Below, piece after piece: positions 40,780 to 49,925 of a stretch of 64,000 nucleotides of DNA. The position numbers and the translations under genes were made by a program. This DNA comes from Acinetobacter pollinis (lineage in GTDB: Bacteria > Pseudomonadota > Gammaproteobacteria > Pseudomonadales > Moraxellaceae). Within the stretch, counting starts at the first letter, position 1, and every line of letters begins with the position of its first letter. The notes beneath the pieces were generated by a model. It made no database searches, was not told where the DNA came from, and saw only the letters and a program-made list of their open reading frames with translations. Where the stretch lies: the NCBI RefSeq assembly GCF_015627175.1, contig NZ_VTDQ01000009.1:24905-88904 (forward strand), read 5' to 3'.

Positions 40780-41550
40780 ATGTTATTTATTAATACACGA
40801 CCTGTTGAAAGGGCAGAGCCACTGACCAAGGGTATAAAGCACTTTGGTATAGAAGTACTTGAGCTTCCACTATTGGCATTGAAGCCAATAGATCTCTCTT
40901 TGGTGCTATCTGAACAGTTTGAGATAATGTCTACTCAAGCGCAGGTCGTAGTTGTTGTGAGTCCTACAGCAGCAAATATTGGATTAAAATACTTAGAACA
41001 ATTAGGCTATGAATTTAATGACCTAAATAAACTACATTGGATTGCTGTAGGAGAGAAAACTGCAGAAGTGTTTCATCAAATAGGATTACAAGTACATGTG
41101 CCAGATGTAGAGACGTCTGAAGGCATGTTAGCACTTCCTATACTTAAAGAATTAGATATAAATTGCATTGCTTTCTGGCGAGGTGAAGGTGGACGTCAGT
41201 TTATGATGGATCATCTGGCACAGAAAAATATTCATATTCTTAATATGATTTTATATGAAAGAGGTCTTCCTCAGAGTACAGTTACGAGTTCTCAACATGT
41301 TGCTGAAATATTAAAACAGTATCATGAAAAAATTTATGTTTGTATAAGTAGCGAGGCAAGTTGGCATTACTGGCTTAATTTATTCAGCAAAGACATAAAC
41401 ATACTATATAAATGTCATTATCTAGTGTTGGGTGCAAGGGTTTATACAATTGTTGCTAAAAGTATTGCTCTGCCTAATATATCTTTAATTTCAAGTTTAA
41501 AAGCAGATGAGTTAGGTCGTCTTATGATGTACCCACAGCAGGAAAAGTAA
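40780..41550 (+). CDS. hemD: Uroporphyrinogen-III synthase
   Basis: HemD closes the hydroxymethylbilane ring with inversion of ring D. The 256-residue protein is divergent, as the family usually is, but has the recognisable N-terminal INTRPVERA, a VVVSPTAA segment and FWRGEGGR in the second domain. It follows hemC by 4 bases and overlaps the next gene by one base (TAATG). Confidence 0.88.
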   Translation: MLFINTRPVERAEPLTKGIKHFGIEVLELPLLALKPIDLSLVLSEQFEIMSTQAQVVVVVSPTAANIGLKYLEQLGYEFNDLNKLHWIAVGEKTAEVFHQIGLQVHVPDVETSEGMLALPILKELDINCIAFWRGEGGRQFMMDHLAQKNIHILNMILYERGLPQSTVTSSQHVAEILKQYHEKIYVCISSEASWHYWLNLFSKDINILYKCHYLVLGARVYTIVAKSIALPNISLISSLKADELGRLMMYPQQEK

Positions 41551-42422
41551 TGAATAAATGGTGTCTGGGGCTTTTGGTGGTAAGTTTTTTATGGATATCT
41601 AAATTAACCTACGATCAGCAACAGTATGTTCAAGCGATTGATGGTCTGAGATCTCAGGTTACCCGAACAGAGCAATCAATTAATCATGTCAATGATCAAA
41701 TGGTCGCTGCTCAAAGAATACCGCAAGTGGTAGGGGATGATCATAAAAATAAACCAATAGTCACGACAACAAAAGAAAAGATAAATGAACATGGCACGAG
41801 TTCATCTGAAAGTCATCAATCTTTAATTAACCCTATTTTACCTATTCAGCAAGCATTAGAATTGGTTCAATTTGCTTTAAATCAACAACAACGTACTTAT
41901 GCACTTGAGCATTTACAACAGCTTATACAAAGCCTAGATCGCTATAATATTTCTCCAGCTTTAAAACAAAGCTTGTATACATCTTTAATGACAGATCAAC
42001 AGCAAATTGAAGCCTTTGATCGTCATCAGCAAGCACAATTAAATTATGCCAATAAATTACTTTCACAGGTCGATCAAGAGCTTTTAGAATTGTTAGACAA
42101 AGGTGTGGAAAGTTATCAACCTCCACAGCAAAAAAGTTTTGTAGAAAAACTTATATCCATACAGCCTTTGAATCAGATGAGTACTGATTTAGTCAGCCAA
42201 AGGTTGGTTGTAAAAGAAATTCAATTAAGATTGCTTCTTGCAAATCAACAATTGAATATGGGGCAGTATGATGATTATACCACCAGTATTGATGAAGTTT
42301 TGTTGCTTATGAAACAGGCACCGCGTTTTAATCAGGATACTCTGCGTGAACAGTTAGAAATTGCGAAGAAAATTTCTTTTGATACTACGCCAAAACTACA
42401 TACACCCACATTATTGAATTAG
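41550..42422 (+). CDS. hemX: HemX-like membrane-anchored protein
   Basis: A 290-residue protein with one N-terminal membrane segment (about 2-19), a coiled-coil region (about 25-55), a polar linker and a helical C-terminal domain. Position and layout match the HemX family found after hemD in gammaproteobacteria, though it is shorter than E. coli HemX (393). No methyltransferase motif is present, so the old name uroporphyrin-III methyltransferase should not be used. Its function is unknown. Confidence 0.7.
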   Translation: MNKWCLGLLVVSFLWISKLTYDQQQYVQAIDGLRSQVTRTEQSINHVNDQMVAAQRIPQVVGDDHKNKPIVTTTKEKINEHGTSSSESHQSLINPILPIQQALELVQFALNQQQRTYALEHLQQLIQSLDRYNISPALKQSLYTSLMTDQQQIEAFDRHQQAQLNYANKLLSQVDQELLELLDKGVESYQPPQQKSFVEKLISIQPLNQMSTDLVSQRLVVKEIQLRLLLANQQLNMGQYDDYTTSIDEVLLLMKQAPRFNQDTLREQLEIAKKISFDTTPKLHTPTLLN

Positions 42423-42433
42423 GATAACAATAA

Positions 42434-43633
42434 ATGAAGAAAATTTTATTATCCTATATTCTTATTCTCATCGTACTTATCATATTTTGTATTTTATCTA
42501 GCTTTGGTACAGAGACAGGATATGTCTATATTTTGTTTAGCCATATGGAAGTACAGACTTCGGTCTTCGGGCTTTTTATTCTTATATGGTTTATAAGCTT
42601 ATCTATTCAAATGATTGCATATGGTGTAAGAAAATACTTTTATGCACATAAACGTAAAAAACATGATATTGCAGAATTTTTAGCGCTTCATCCTTATGAG
42701 AAATTGGGTGTTTTGTGGTTACTGTCTGCGGAAAAAGATAAAAAAGACGTTATTGAAAATATTTTTGCACCTTCCATCTTACTCAATGAAATTATGCGTG
42801 CGGCTTTTTTAAGACAAGAAGGACACTTTAGTGAGGCCTTAGCTGTACTGGATCAAACACCGAATGCTGTTTTTGAATTAGCAACATTACAACGTATTAG
42901 AATTTATTTAGATGAAGGTCAAGGGGCAGATGCATTTGCTTATTTAGATCTATTGTCTAATAAACAGGTTGAAACCTCATGGTTAAAAGAAATAGAGTCT
43001 AGCTATCAGGCATATTTAGCATACCTTTGGGGAGAGTTTGCAAGCAAGTTCCCATGGTTGTACTTATATGCAAAAGCTTATGGAAATTTAACACCAGAAG
43101 CAAATAATAGCTGGCTAATACAAATTTTAAAGACTTTCGAACAGTCTACCCCTGACCATTTAGAAAAACTTCAATTACGTTATTTCGATTTAAAAACGGA
43201 TTATATTGATGACACCATACGCCAAAATAAAATTCTATGGCTGAAGGTTTTAATGCGCTTACCAAATATGGAAGAAGAATATGAATATCTTGCAACACAA
43301 TTATTAGATGAGATGTTCGACCAAGAGGTTTTCTTGATGTGGTTTGAACAAAAAGTGAAAAACTCATACAATAAATACGATGAAGTTGAGCGTAAAGTGA
43401 ACGCTTGGGAGGTTAAATATCCCAATATGCCAATCTTTAATTTTATTAAATGGCATTTGTTCCAAGAAACTCAACGCTATGAACAGGCAAATGCATTACT
43501 GGATCAATATCCTGATCATATTCTAACAAGCTATTTGCGTGTCAAATCATCAATTTACGGGAATACATCATTATTAAATGATCTAAATCAAGTATTTGAA
43601 AAGAATACAAATTTTATAAAAATAAATATTTAA
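42434..43633 (+). CDS. hemY: HemY-like inner-membrane TPR protein
   Basis: This 399-residue protein has two N-terminal membrane segments (about 5-24 and 43-62), the short HemY_N signature between them, and a long helical region with TPR-like repeats. It is the protoheme IX biogenesis HemY of gammaproteobacteria, not the protoporphyrinogen oxidase of the same name. It is last in the hem unit and no clear terminator follows. The role is poorly defined in the family. Confidence 0.78.
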   Translation: MKKILLSYILILIVLIIFCILSSFGTETGYVYILFSHMEVQTSVFGLFILIWFISLSIQMIAYGVRKYFYAHKRKKHDIAEFLALHPYEKLGVLWLLSAEKDKKDVIENIFAPSILLNEIMRAAFLRQEGHFSEALAVLDQTPNAVFELATLQRIRIYLDEGQGADAFAYLDLLSNKQVETSWLKEIESSYQAYLAYLWGEFASKFPWLYLYAKAYGNLTPEANNSWLIQILKTFEQSTPDHLEKLQLRYFDLKTDYIDDTIRQNKILWLKVLMRLPNMEEEYEYLATQLLDEMFDQEVFLMWFEQKVKNSYNKYDEVERKVNAWEVKYPNMPIFNFIKWHLFQETQRYEQANALLDQYPDHILTSYLRVKSSIYGNTSLLNDLNQVFEKNTNFIKINI

Positions 43634-43958
43634 GTTTTATAGTATAAAATAGTAAAGACCAATCAGTTGAAACTTATTTTTGTATAATGATTGTGCTTTT
43701 TTACACACTATTTATTACTAAATCTTCGTATGATTTAATTTTAATAAGGTGAAATAATCGTTACTAAATAAGTGAATATTGAATTAATGTCTCACAACGT
43801 ATCGATTATTTCTTAATGAAAATACTAATATATATTATCTATTAGTATGGTTTTAATGATATTGTGTCTTTTACACTGTATACTTATTTATTATAATTTA
43901 TTATTATTCGCGTATTCGATACATTTAAATATTAATTTTTATTTTGGGAGAAATTTAA
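43634..43958. other. AT-rich control region upstream of hns
   Basis: A 325-bp very AT-rich stretch between hemY and hns. It contains a 9-bp inverted repeat (43822-43830 with 43840-43848) and a TATAAT at about 43684. No coding frame is supported. H-NS proteins commonly repress their own AT-rich promoters, so this could be an autoregulatory region. Confidence 0.55.
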
Positions 43959-44282
43959 GTGCAAGATATTAGTACATTAAGTGTGGATGAACTAAAACAT
44001 TTACAACAAGAAGCTGAAGCATTAATTGCGACAAAAAAAGATAAAGCGATTCAAGACGCTTATCAGCAAATCATTGATATCGCATCATCATTAGATCTTT
44101 CTGTTGAAGAAGTTTTAGAATATGGCGCGCAAAAACGTAAGGTTACAACACGTAAAACTGTTGAACCGCGCTATCGCAACTATAATAATACTGAGCAAAC
44201 ATGGACGGGTCGTGGTAAACAACCACGCTGGTTGGTGGCTGAGTTAGCCAAAGGTGCAAAATTAGAAGACTTTCTAATCTAA
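43959..44282 (+). CDS. hns: H-NS-family nucleoid protein
   Basis: A 107-residue H-NS protein. The N-terminal oligomerisation helices (about 1-60) are followed by a linker and the C-terminal DNA-binding motif, here TWTGRGKQPRWL with the core GRGKQP that enters AT-rich minor grooves. H-NS silences AT-rich and horizontally acquired genes; in A. baumannii its loss alters motility and adherence (from memory, A1S_0268). The start is GTG with GGGAG 8 bases upstream. It is monocistronic with its own terminator. Confidence 0.92.
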   Translation: MQDISTLSVDELKHLQQEAEALIATKKDKAIQDAYQQIIDIASSLDLSVEEVLEYGAQKRKVTTRKTVEPRYRNYNNTEQTWTGRGKQPRWLVAELAKGAKLEDFLI

Positions 44283-44293
44283 GATAATATTCT

Positions 44294-44328
44294 ATAGGAA
44301 GCTTATAAATATAGGCTTCCTATTTATA
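44294..44328 (+). terminator. Intrinsic terminator after hns
   Basis: ATAGGAAGC (44294-44302) pairs with GCTTCCTAT (44315-44323), followed by a short T-rich tail. It lies 12 bases past the hns stop. Confidence 0.75.
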
Positions 44329-44514
44329 AAATAAAATTTATAGATTATAAGAAATTAATTAAATATTTTTTTGTATCGAATAATAGACAGAAAGGTATGT
44401 TTAATAATACAAGTATCTATTAACTGAAAAGGATTTTAGTTAATATCATTGATCTATATAATATATAGAAACATGCTATCCTATGAAAAATAAGTTTAAA
44501 TAGAGATATTGAGT

Positions 44515-45117
44515 ATGAAATGGACACTAAAAGCTCTTTCAAGTGAGTTGAATAATAGTGAATTCAATGTTCAGGAAGATACTCTTGTTGGGCGTCATCA
44601 AAGTTGTGGACTCATCTTACAGTCTTCTGAAATTTCACGTAAACATGCAGCTTTTTATATAAAAAACCAAACATTGTGGTTAGAGGACCTTCAGTCTTCG
44701 AATGGGACTTATGTGAATGGAAATAAAATTACAGCGCAAACAGCTTTAAAAGATCAAGATACGATTCAATTTGCCACCTTGCAATTTATACTTTTCGTTG
44801 AAGATGTAGCTAGTAAAACGGTATTAGAAGAAAAAGTAGTTGATGAGGGTATGCCATCATTGGCTGAGCGTGCAAAAGAAACACCTTTATCTAAAGATGG
44901 AATGCCACAAAATATTGAAGTACCTCAGCCACCACCTATTCCAGAAGGTGCTGATGTACACGCTAAAGAGTCAGTCGATTCAAAGCAATCTTCAGTTGAC
45001 TCAAATTCAGTGAGTATGCCCGAAAATCATGAAACTAAGAAAAATGCTTCTGTTGGTTTAATTACAATTGTGGTGATCTTATTTGTTGCATTGCTATTAT
45101 GGTTTCTATTTAAGTAG
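44515..45117 (+). CDS. FHA-domain protein with a C-terminal membrane anchor
   Basis: A 200-residue protein. The N-terminal forkhead-associated domain (about 5-95) has the phosphothreonine-binding pattern GRHQSC, SEISRKHA and SSNGTYVNG. A Pro/Ser/Lys-rich linker leads to a single membrane segment (about 180-199) at the extreme C-terminus. The topology puts the FHA domain in the cytoplasm. FHA domains read phosphothreonine, but no kinase gene is nearby and the partner is unknown. The ATG at 44515 is used; an in-frame TTG lies 6 bases upstream. Confidence 0.85.
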   Translation: MKWTLKALSSELNNSEFNVQEDTLVGRHQSCGLILQSSEISRKHAAFYIKNQTLWLEDLQSSNGTYVNGNKITAQTALKDQDTIQFATLQFILFVEDVASKTVLEEKVVDEGMPSLAERAKETPLSKDGMPQNIEVPQPPPIPEGADVHAKESVDSKQSSVDSNSVSMPENHETKKNASVGLITIVVILFVALLLWFLFK

Positions 45118-45131
45118 TTACAGTAGAATTT

Positions 45132-45158
45132 AAAAGCATGCTTAGGCATGCTTTTTTT
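45132..45158 (+). terminator. Intrinsic terminator between the FHA gene and gph
   Basis: AAAAGCATGC (45132-45141) pairs with GCATGCTTTT (45146-45155), followed by more T. It ends the FHA gene 14 bases after its stop. Confidence 0.9.
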
Positions 45159-45171
45159 ATAGGAGTTCACA

Positions 45172-45837
45172 ATGACCATAGCGAAACTAGATGAGCGTCA
45201 ATGCATTTTATTTGATTTAGATGGTACATTGGTCGATACAGTAAAAGATATCACTGGTGCAATGAATCAGGCACTGACGCATTTCAATCTCCCTTTAGTT
45301 CAAGAATCACAAATTCGAGTTTGGGTAGGTGAGGGCAGTGAAAAACTATGTAGAACTGTTTTAGCTTCTATGGAGTGTACATTCATTTCACCTGAAGTCC
45401 TATGTGCCTACTACTTAAAATACTATGAAAAAGATTTTTGTATATATAGTGGTATCTTTTCAGGTGTTATTGAATTTCTTGAAGTGTGTCGAGCAAGACA
45501 TCTTAAGATGGCTTGTGTTACAAATAAGCCTAAATTACTGGCGATTAAAATTTTGACTCAACTTAATTTAATTCAATACTTTCCATTAGTCATTGGTGGT
45601 GATAGCTTAAGTGAGAAGAAACCCTCTCCGATGCCTTTATTGTATGCGATAGAAAATTTTGCAATTCAATCAAAGCATGTTTTGATGATAGGTGACTCAA
45701 AGAATGATATTAAAGCAGCACGTGCTGCACAAATTGACTGTATTATTATGAGTTATGGTTATAATCATGGCGAAAGTATTTATGATAGTCACCCTCAAGA
45801 AGTCATTGATAACTTAACTCAATTGTTGAATAACTGA
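45172..45837 (+). CDS. gph: Phosphoglycolate phosphatase
   Basis: A 221-residue HAD hydrolase that clears 2-phosphoglycolate formed during DNA repair and oxygen damage. HAD motif I is FDLDGTLVDT with the catalytic Asp near residue 15, motif II is VTNKP, and motifs III and IV lie in KKPSP and GDSKNDIKAA. A helical cap domain sits between I and II. The ribosome site AGGAG precedes the start. It lies upstream of trpE, as in Pseudomonas. Confidence 0.9.
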   Translation: MTIAKLDERQCILFDLDGTLVDTVKDITGAMNQALTHFNLPLVQESQIRVWVGEGSEKLCRTVLASMECTFISPEVLCAYYLKYYEKDFCIYSGIFSGVIEFLEVCRARHLKMACVTNKPKLLAIKILTQLNLIQYFPLVIGGDSLSEKKPSPMPLLYAIENFAIQSKHVLMIGDSKNDIKAARAAQIDCIIMSYGYNHGESIYDSHPQEVIDNLTQLLNN

Positions 45838-45933
45838 AAATAGGATTGTTTTATGTGTTTAAGGTTGTGCTTACGATGGCGTTGCTCACTATAAATTTAT
45901 ATTTTTGAATGAATAGATAAAGTGAGTAATACG

Positions 45934-47427
45934 ATGAATAAAGAAATTTTTGAGCAACTGACACAGCAAGGCTTTAATGTAATTCCTGTTTATAGACAGC
46001 GTTTTGCAGATGCAGATACACCGTTATCAGTTTTTGCCCGTTTAGATAAAAATACACCTTCTTATCTCCTAGAATCTGTTGAAGGTGGAGAAACATGGGC
46101 AAGATATTCAATTATTGGTTTGGGTGAATCTACTATTTTTTCGTGTAATAATGGAATTCTTGACATTCAATCTGAAGATGGAAGTATTTCCACAGAAGAA
46201 AATGTAGATCCTTATCAGTTCATTCGCGACTTTCAAAGTCAATTTAAAGTTCCTACGCAACAACAATTGCCTGAATTACCCAATTTTACTGGCGGACTTG
46301 TCGGGTACTTTGGATATGATGCGGTAAGATATATTGAACCACACCTTAAAGGTATGGCGCCAGAGGCTGATCCTGTTGGTCTTCCTGATATTTGGATGAT
46401 GCTCTCAAAAACAGTTATTGTGTTTGATAATCTCAAAGATACATTGTTTTTAATTGCACATGTAGATATTGAAAATGGTGAAACATATGAAGATGCACAA
46501 AACAAATTAAATCGTTTAGAAGATTTACTCGATACTCCTATACGTCTTAAAACAAAACCACATACATTTCCTAGATTTCATTCTTTAACTGGTGAGGAAG
46601 CATACAAAGCTTCTGTAGAAAAAGTAAAAGAGTACATTCGTGCTGGAGATGTGATGCAGGTTGTACCTGGGCACCGAATGGTATCAGATTTTGATGGAGA
46701 GCCTTTACAAGTTTATCGTGCGTTACGTCATTTAAACCCTTCGCCTTATCTATTTTTAGTTCAAGGTCATACTATCCAAGATAAAACGCCATTTCATATT
46801 GTCGGTTCTTCGCCTGAAATTTTATCGCGTTTAGAAAATGGAATTGCAACAGTACGTCCGCTTGCTGGTACTCGCCCTCGTGGTAAGACAGCAGAAGAAG
46901 ACCTAATGTTGGAAAAACAGCTTCTTGCAGATGAAAAAGAGATTGCTGAACATCTCATGCTCATTGATCTTGGGCGTAACGATGTTGGACGTGTTTCAAA
47001 AACAGGTAAAGTTAAAGTAACTGATAAAATGATTGTAGAACGATATTCACATGTCATGCATATCGTCTCTAATGTTCAAGGTGAAGTAAATGATGATGTA
47101 GATGCATTGGATGTGTTTAAAGCAACATTCCCAGCAGGGACGCTTTCAGGTGCACCGAAAGTGAGAGCAATGCAAATTATTGATGAAGTTGAACCTGTAA
47201 AACGTGGAATTTTTGGTGGAGCAGTGGGTTATCTAGGCTGGCATGGGGAAATGGACATGTCTATTGCCATTAGAACATGCGTTATTCGAGAAAATCGGGT
47301 ATATGTTCAAGCTGGAGCAGGTCTTGTTGCAGACTCAAATCCTGAAGCAGAGTGGAATGAAACGCAAATAAAAGCTCGCGCAGTGATCAAAGCGGTTGAA
47401 TTATCATCAAATGGATTGATTTTATAA
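45934..47427 (+). CDS. trpE: Anthranilate synthase component I
   Basis: TrpE converts chorismate to anthranilate with ammonia supplied by TrpG, the first step of tryptophan synthesis. The 497-residue protein begins at the ATG at 45934; a GTG 12 bases upstream is possible. The feedback motif LLESVEGGETWARYS near residue 45 binds tryptophan. The C-terminal chorismate-binding domain has the blocks GDVMQVVPGHRM, TRPRGKT, DLGRNDVGRV and SGAPKVRAMQIIDE. trpG and the rest of the pathway are elsewhere. Confidence 0.95.
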   Translation: MNKEIFEQLTQQGFNVIPVYRQRFADADTPLSVFARLDKNTPSYLLESVEGGETWARYSIIGLGESTIFSCNNGILDIQSEDGSISTEENVDPYQFIRDFQSQFKVPTQQQLPELPNFTGGLVGYFGYDAVRYIEPHLKGMAPEADPVGLPDIWMMLSKTVIVFDNLKDTLFLIAHVDIENGETYEDAQNKLNRLEDLLDTPIRLKTKPHTFPRFHSLTGEEAYKASVEKVKEYIRAGDVMQVVPGHRMVSDFDGEPLQVYRALRHLNPSPYLFLVQGHTIQDKTPFHIVGSSPEILSRLENGIATVRPLAGTRPRGKTAEEDLMLEKQLLADEKEIAEHLMLIDLGRNDVGRVSKTGKVKVTDKMIVERYSHVMHIVSNVQGEVNDDVDALDVFKATFPAGTLSGAPKVRAMQIIDEVEPVKRGIFGGAVGYLGWHGEMDMSIAIRTCVIRENRVYVQAGAGLVADSNPEAEWNETQIKARAVIKAVELSSNGLIL

Positions 47428-47456
47428 GTTTTTTTGCACTTTTTTTAAAAAAGTGC

Positions 47457-47484
47457 TTGCATCATTTTGAAGTTTTGCTAAACT
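47457..47484 (+). promoter_or_regulatory. Promoter of the tRNA-tuf operon
   Basis: TTGCAT (47457-47462), a 16-base spacer and TAAACT (47479-47484) preceded by TG make an extended -10 promoter about 42 bp before tRNA-Thr. A perfect palindrome GCAC-T7-A6-GTGC (47436-47456) abuts the -35. GC-rich bases just after the -10 are typical of stringently controlled stable-RNA promoters. Confidence 0.5.
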
Positions 47485-47525
47485 GCACACCGTTCCGATA
47501 CGAAATGTACGAAACAACTTAAAAC

Positions 47526-47601
<76 letters not shown>

Positions 47602-47658
47602 TTTTAAGGTTGTTTTAAAGCAGAAGTAAAGGACTGCACTACCAAGTAAGTGTGATAA

Positions 47659-47742
47659 GGTGGGATTCCCGAGCGGTCAAAGGGGGCGGACTGTAACTCC
47701 GCTACGAAAGTTTCGAAGGTTCGAATCCTTCTCCCACCACCA
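47659..47742 (+). tRNA. tyrU: tRNA-Tyr (GUA)
   Basis: An 84-nt class II tRNA with acceptor GGTGGGA/TCCCACC, anticodon loop CTGTAAC (GUA), a long variable arm and encoded CCA. Confidence 0.97.
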
Positions 47743-47776
47743 TTAACTTCGAATGAAGTGGTAATTATACCAACAT

Positions 47777-47852
47777 GCGGGAGTAGCTCAGTTGGTAGAG
47801 CGGCAGCCTTCCAAGCTGCATGTCGCGAGTTCGACCCTCGTCTCCCGCTCCA
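47777..47852 (+). tRNA. glyT: tRNA-Gly (UCC)
   Basis: A 76-nt tRNA with acceptor GCGGGAG/CTCCCGC, anticodon loop CTTCCAA (UCC) and encoded CCA. Confidence 0.97.
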
Positions 47853-47865
47853 TCGAAGTAGTATC

Positions 47866-47940
<75 letters not shown>

Positions 47941-48089
47941 GATTTTACAGTTTAGTAGTTTTAACTACACTTCTTAAGAAAGCAGGCTTATTAGTCTGCT
48001 TTTAAAGTATTGGGTGTCTAATTTTTAGGCGATATGTCGATGTGCTGAGTTTTTCAGTGTTTTATTCGATGTGAACGAGGATGATCATC

Positions 48090-49280
48090 ATGGCTAAAGC
48101 CAAGTTTGAACGTAATAAACCACACGTAAACGTGGGAACAATTGGTCACGTTGACCATGGTAAAACAACTTTAACAGCTGCTATCGCAACGATCTGTGCG
48201 AAAACTTATGGCGGTGAAGCTAAAGATTACGCAGCAATCGACTCTGCGCCTGAAGAAAAAGCTCGTGGTATTACAATTAATACATCTCACGTAGAATATG
48301 ATTCTCCAACTCGTCACTACGCTCACGTAGACTGCCCAGGACACGCCGATTATGTTAAAAACATGATCACTGGTGCTGCTCAGATGGACGGTGCGATCCT
48401 TGTGTGTGCTGCGACTGACGGTCCTATGCCACAAACTCGTGAACACATCCTTCTTTCTCGTCAGGTAGGTGTACCTTTCATTATCGTATTCTTAAACAAG
48501 TGTGACCTTGTTGATGATGAAGAGTTACTTGAATTAGTAGAAATGGAAGTTCGTGAACTTCTTTCTTCTTACGACTTCCCTGGTGATGACACTCCTGTAA
48601 TCCGTGGTTCAGCACTAGCTGCACTTAATGGTGACCAAGGTGAGTATGGCGAATCTGCAGTAATTGCTCTAGTAGAAGCGTTAGACTCTTACATTCCTGA
48701 GCCAGAGCGTGCTATCGATAAAGCATTCTTAATGCCAATCGAAGATGTATTCTCAATTTCTGGTCGTGGTACAGTTGTAACTGGTCGTGTAGAATCAGGT
48801 ATTGTTAAAGTTGGTGAAGAAGTTGAAATCGTTGGTATTAAAGACACGGTTAAAACTACTGTAACTGGCGTTGAAATGTTCCGTAAACTGCTAGACGAAG
48901 GTCGTGCAGGCGAGAACTGTGGTGTTCTTTTACGTGGTACTAAGCGTGAAGACGTACAACGTGGTCAAGTATTGGCTAAGCCAGGTGCAATTAAGCCACA
49001 CACTAAATTCGACGCAGAAGTATATGTACTTGCGAAAGAAGAAGGTGGTCGTCATACTCCATTCTTAAATGGTTACCGTCCACAGTTCTATTTCCGTACA
49101 ACTGACGTAACTGGTGCAATCCAGTTGAAAGAAGGCGTTGAAATGGTTATGCCAGGTGATAACGTTGAAATGTCAGTAGAATTGATCCACCCAATCGCAA
49201 TGGACGCAGGCTTACGCTTCGCGATTCGTGAAGGTGGTCGTACTGTAGGTGCTGGTGTTGTTTCTAAAGTAATTCAGTAA
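48090..49280 (+). CDS. tuf: Elongation factor Tu
   Basis: EF-Tu delivers aminoacyl-tRNA to the ribosome. The 396-residue protein begins [16 protein letters not shown] at the ATG at 48090, with GAGGA 11 bases upstream; the ATG at 48081 is ignored. G motifs are GHVDHGKT (19-26), DCPGHADY and NKCD, followed by the two beta-barrel domains. Codon use is more biased than in neighbouring genes, as expected for a very highly expressed gene. Its place corresponds to tufB of E. coli. Confidence 0.97.
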   Translation: MAKAKFERNKPHVNVGTIGHVDHGKTTLTAAIATICAKTYGGEAKDYAAIDSAPEEKARGITINTSHVEYDSPTRHYAHVDCPGHADYVKNMITGAAQMDGAILVCAATDGPMPQTREHILLSRQVGVPFIIVFLNKCDLVDDEELLELVEMEVRELLSSYDFPGDDTPVIRGSALAALNGDQGEYGESAVIALVEALDSYIPEPERAIDKAFLMPIEDVFSISGRGTVVTGRVESGIVKVGEEVEIVGIKDTVKTTVTGVEMFRKLLDEGRAGENCGVLLRGTKREDVQRGQVLAKPGAIKPHTKFDAEVYVLAKEEGGRHTPFLNGYRPQFYFRTTDVTGAIQLKEGVEMVMPGDNVEMSVELIHPIAMDAGLRFAIREGGRTVGAGVVSKVIQ

Positions 49281-49292
49281 TATAATAAATAT

Positions 49293-49326
49293 TAAACCGA
49301 GAACGTAGGTTCTCGGTTTACTTTAT
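49293..49326 (+). terminator. Hairpin between tuf and tRNA-Trp
   Basis: A 12-bp stem (49293-49304 with 49309-49320) with loop GTAG follows the tuf stop and ends 6 bases before tRNA-Trp. It has only a weak U tail. It may be a partial terminator or a processing hairpin that lets tRNA-Trp be transcribed from the tuf promoter. Confidence 0.65.
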
Positions 49327-49402
49327 AGGCTAGTAGTTCAATTGGTAGAGCGTCGGTCTCCAAAACCGAATGTTGGGGGTTCGAGTCCCTCCTGGCCTGC
49401 CA
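49327..49402 (+). tRNA. trpT: tRNA-Trp (CCA)
   Basis: A 76-nt tRNA with acceptor AGGCTAG/CTGGCCT (one GU pair), anticodon loop CTCCAAA (CCA), discriminator G and encoded CCA. It sits between tuf and secE, as in Pseudomonas and Haemophilus but not E. coli. Confidence 0.97.
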
Positions 49403-49421
49403 TTTATTTCAAAGTTAAAGC

Positions 49422-49449
49422 TTGATGCTGGCTATTTTGTCCTTATAAT
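49422..49449 (+). promoter_or_regulatory. Promoter of secE-nusG
   Basis: TTGATG (49422-49427), a 16-base spacer and a perfect TATAAT (49444-49449) predict a start near 49456, about 23 bases before secE. The palindrome ATTCGCGAAT (49451-49460) and a GAATTC (49457-49462) cover the predicted start site. Confidence 0.65.
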
Positions 49450-49478
49450 GATTCGCGAATTCTACGACGAGTAAAAGC

Positions 49479-49919
49479 ATGTCGAATGATAAATCGCGTG
49501 ACGCATTGAGCGACGCGCCAATTCCTCAGAAAAATACAGCAGCAGAAGTTGTGCGTTCTGGCTCACCTATGGATATTATTCTATGGGTTTTAGCAATTAT
49601 TTTGCTAATAGGAGCTTCTCTTGTAAATCAATATCTTCCAGCATATTGGGCACCAGCAAGCAATATTTGGGTGCAAATTGGGGCGATTTTAGCTTGTATC
49701 ATTGTAGCTTTAGGTTTATTATACGCCACCCACCAAGGCAAAGGTTTTGTTCGCTTGCTGAAAGATGCACGATTAGAACTACGCCGAGTCACTTGGCCAA
49801 CTAAACAAGAAACAGTAACAACCTCATGGCAAGTTGTACTTGTAATTATTGTTGCTGCGATCGTGCTATGGTGCTTTGATTATGCGCTGGGTTGGTTAGT
49901 AAAGTTAATGATCGGGTAG
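49479..49919 (+). CDS. secE: Preprotein translocase subunit SecE
   Basis: SecE clamps SecY in the protein-export channel of the inner membrane. The 146-residue protein is the three-segment type, with membrane segments at about 30-48, 58-80 and 115-140. The conserved amphipathic stretch ARLELRRVTWPTKQE precedes the last one. nusG follows 6 bases downstream, the nearly universal secE-nusG pair. Confidence 0.94.
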   Translation: MSNDKSRDALSDAPIPQKNTAAEVVRSGSPMDIILWVLAIILLIGASLVNQYLPAYWAPASNIWVQIGAILACIIVALGLLYATHQGKGFVRLLKDARLELRRVTWPTKQETVTTSWQVVLVIIVAAIVLWCFDYALGWLVKLMIG

Positions 49920-49925
49920 AAAGCT

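Noticed and set aside
47436..47456. Palindrome as a trpE terminator
   Set aside because: The T run is inside the stem and no U tail follows, so it does not fit an intrinsic terminator.
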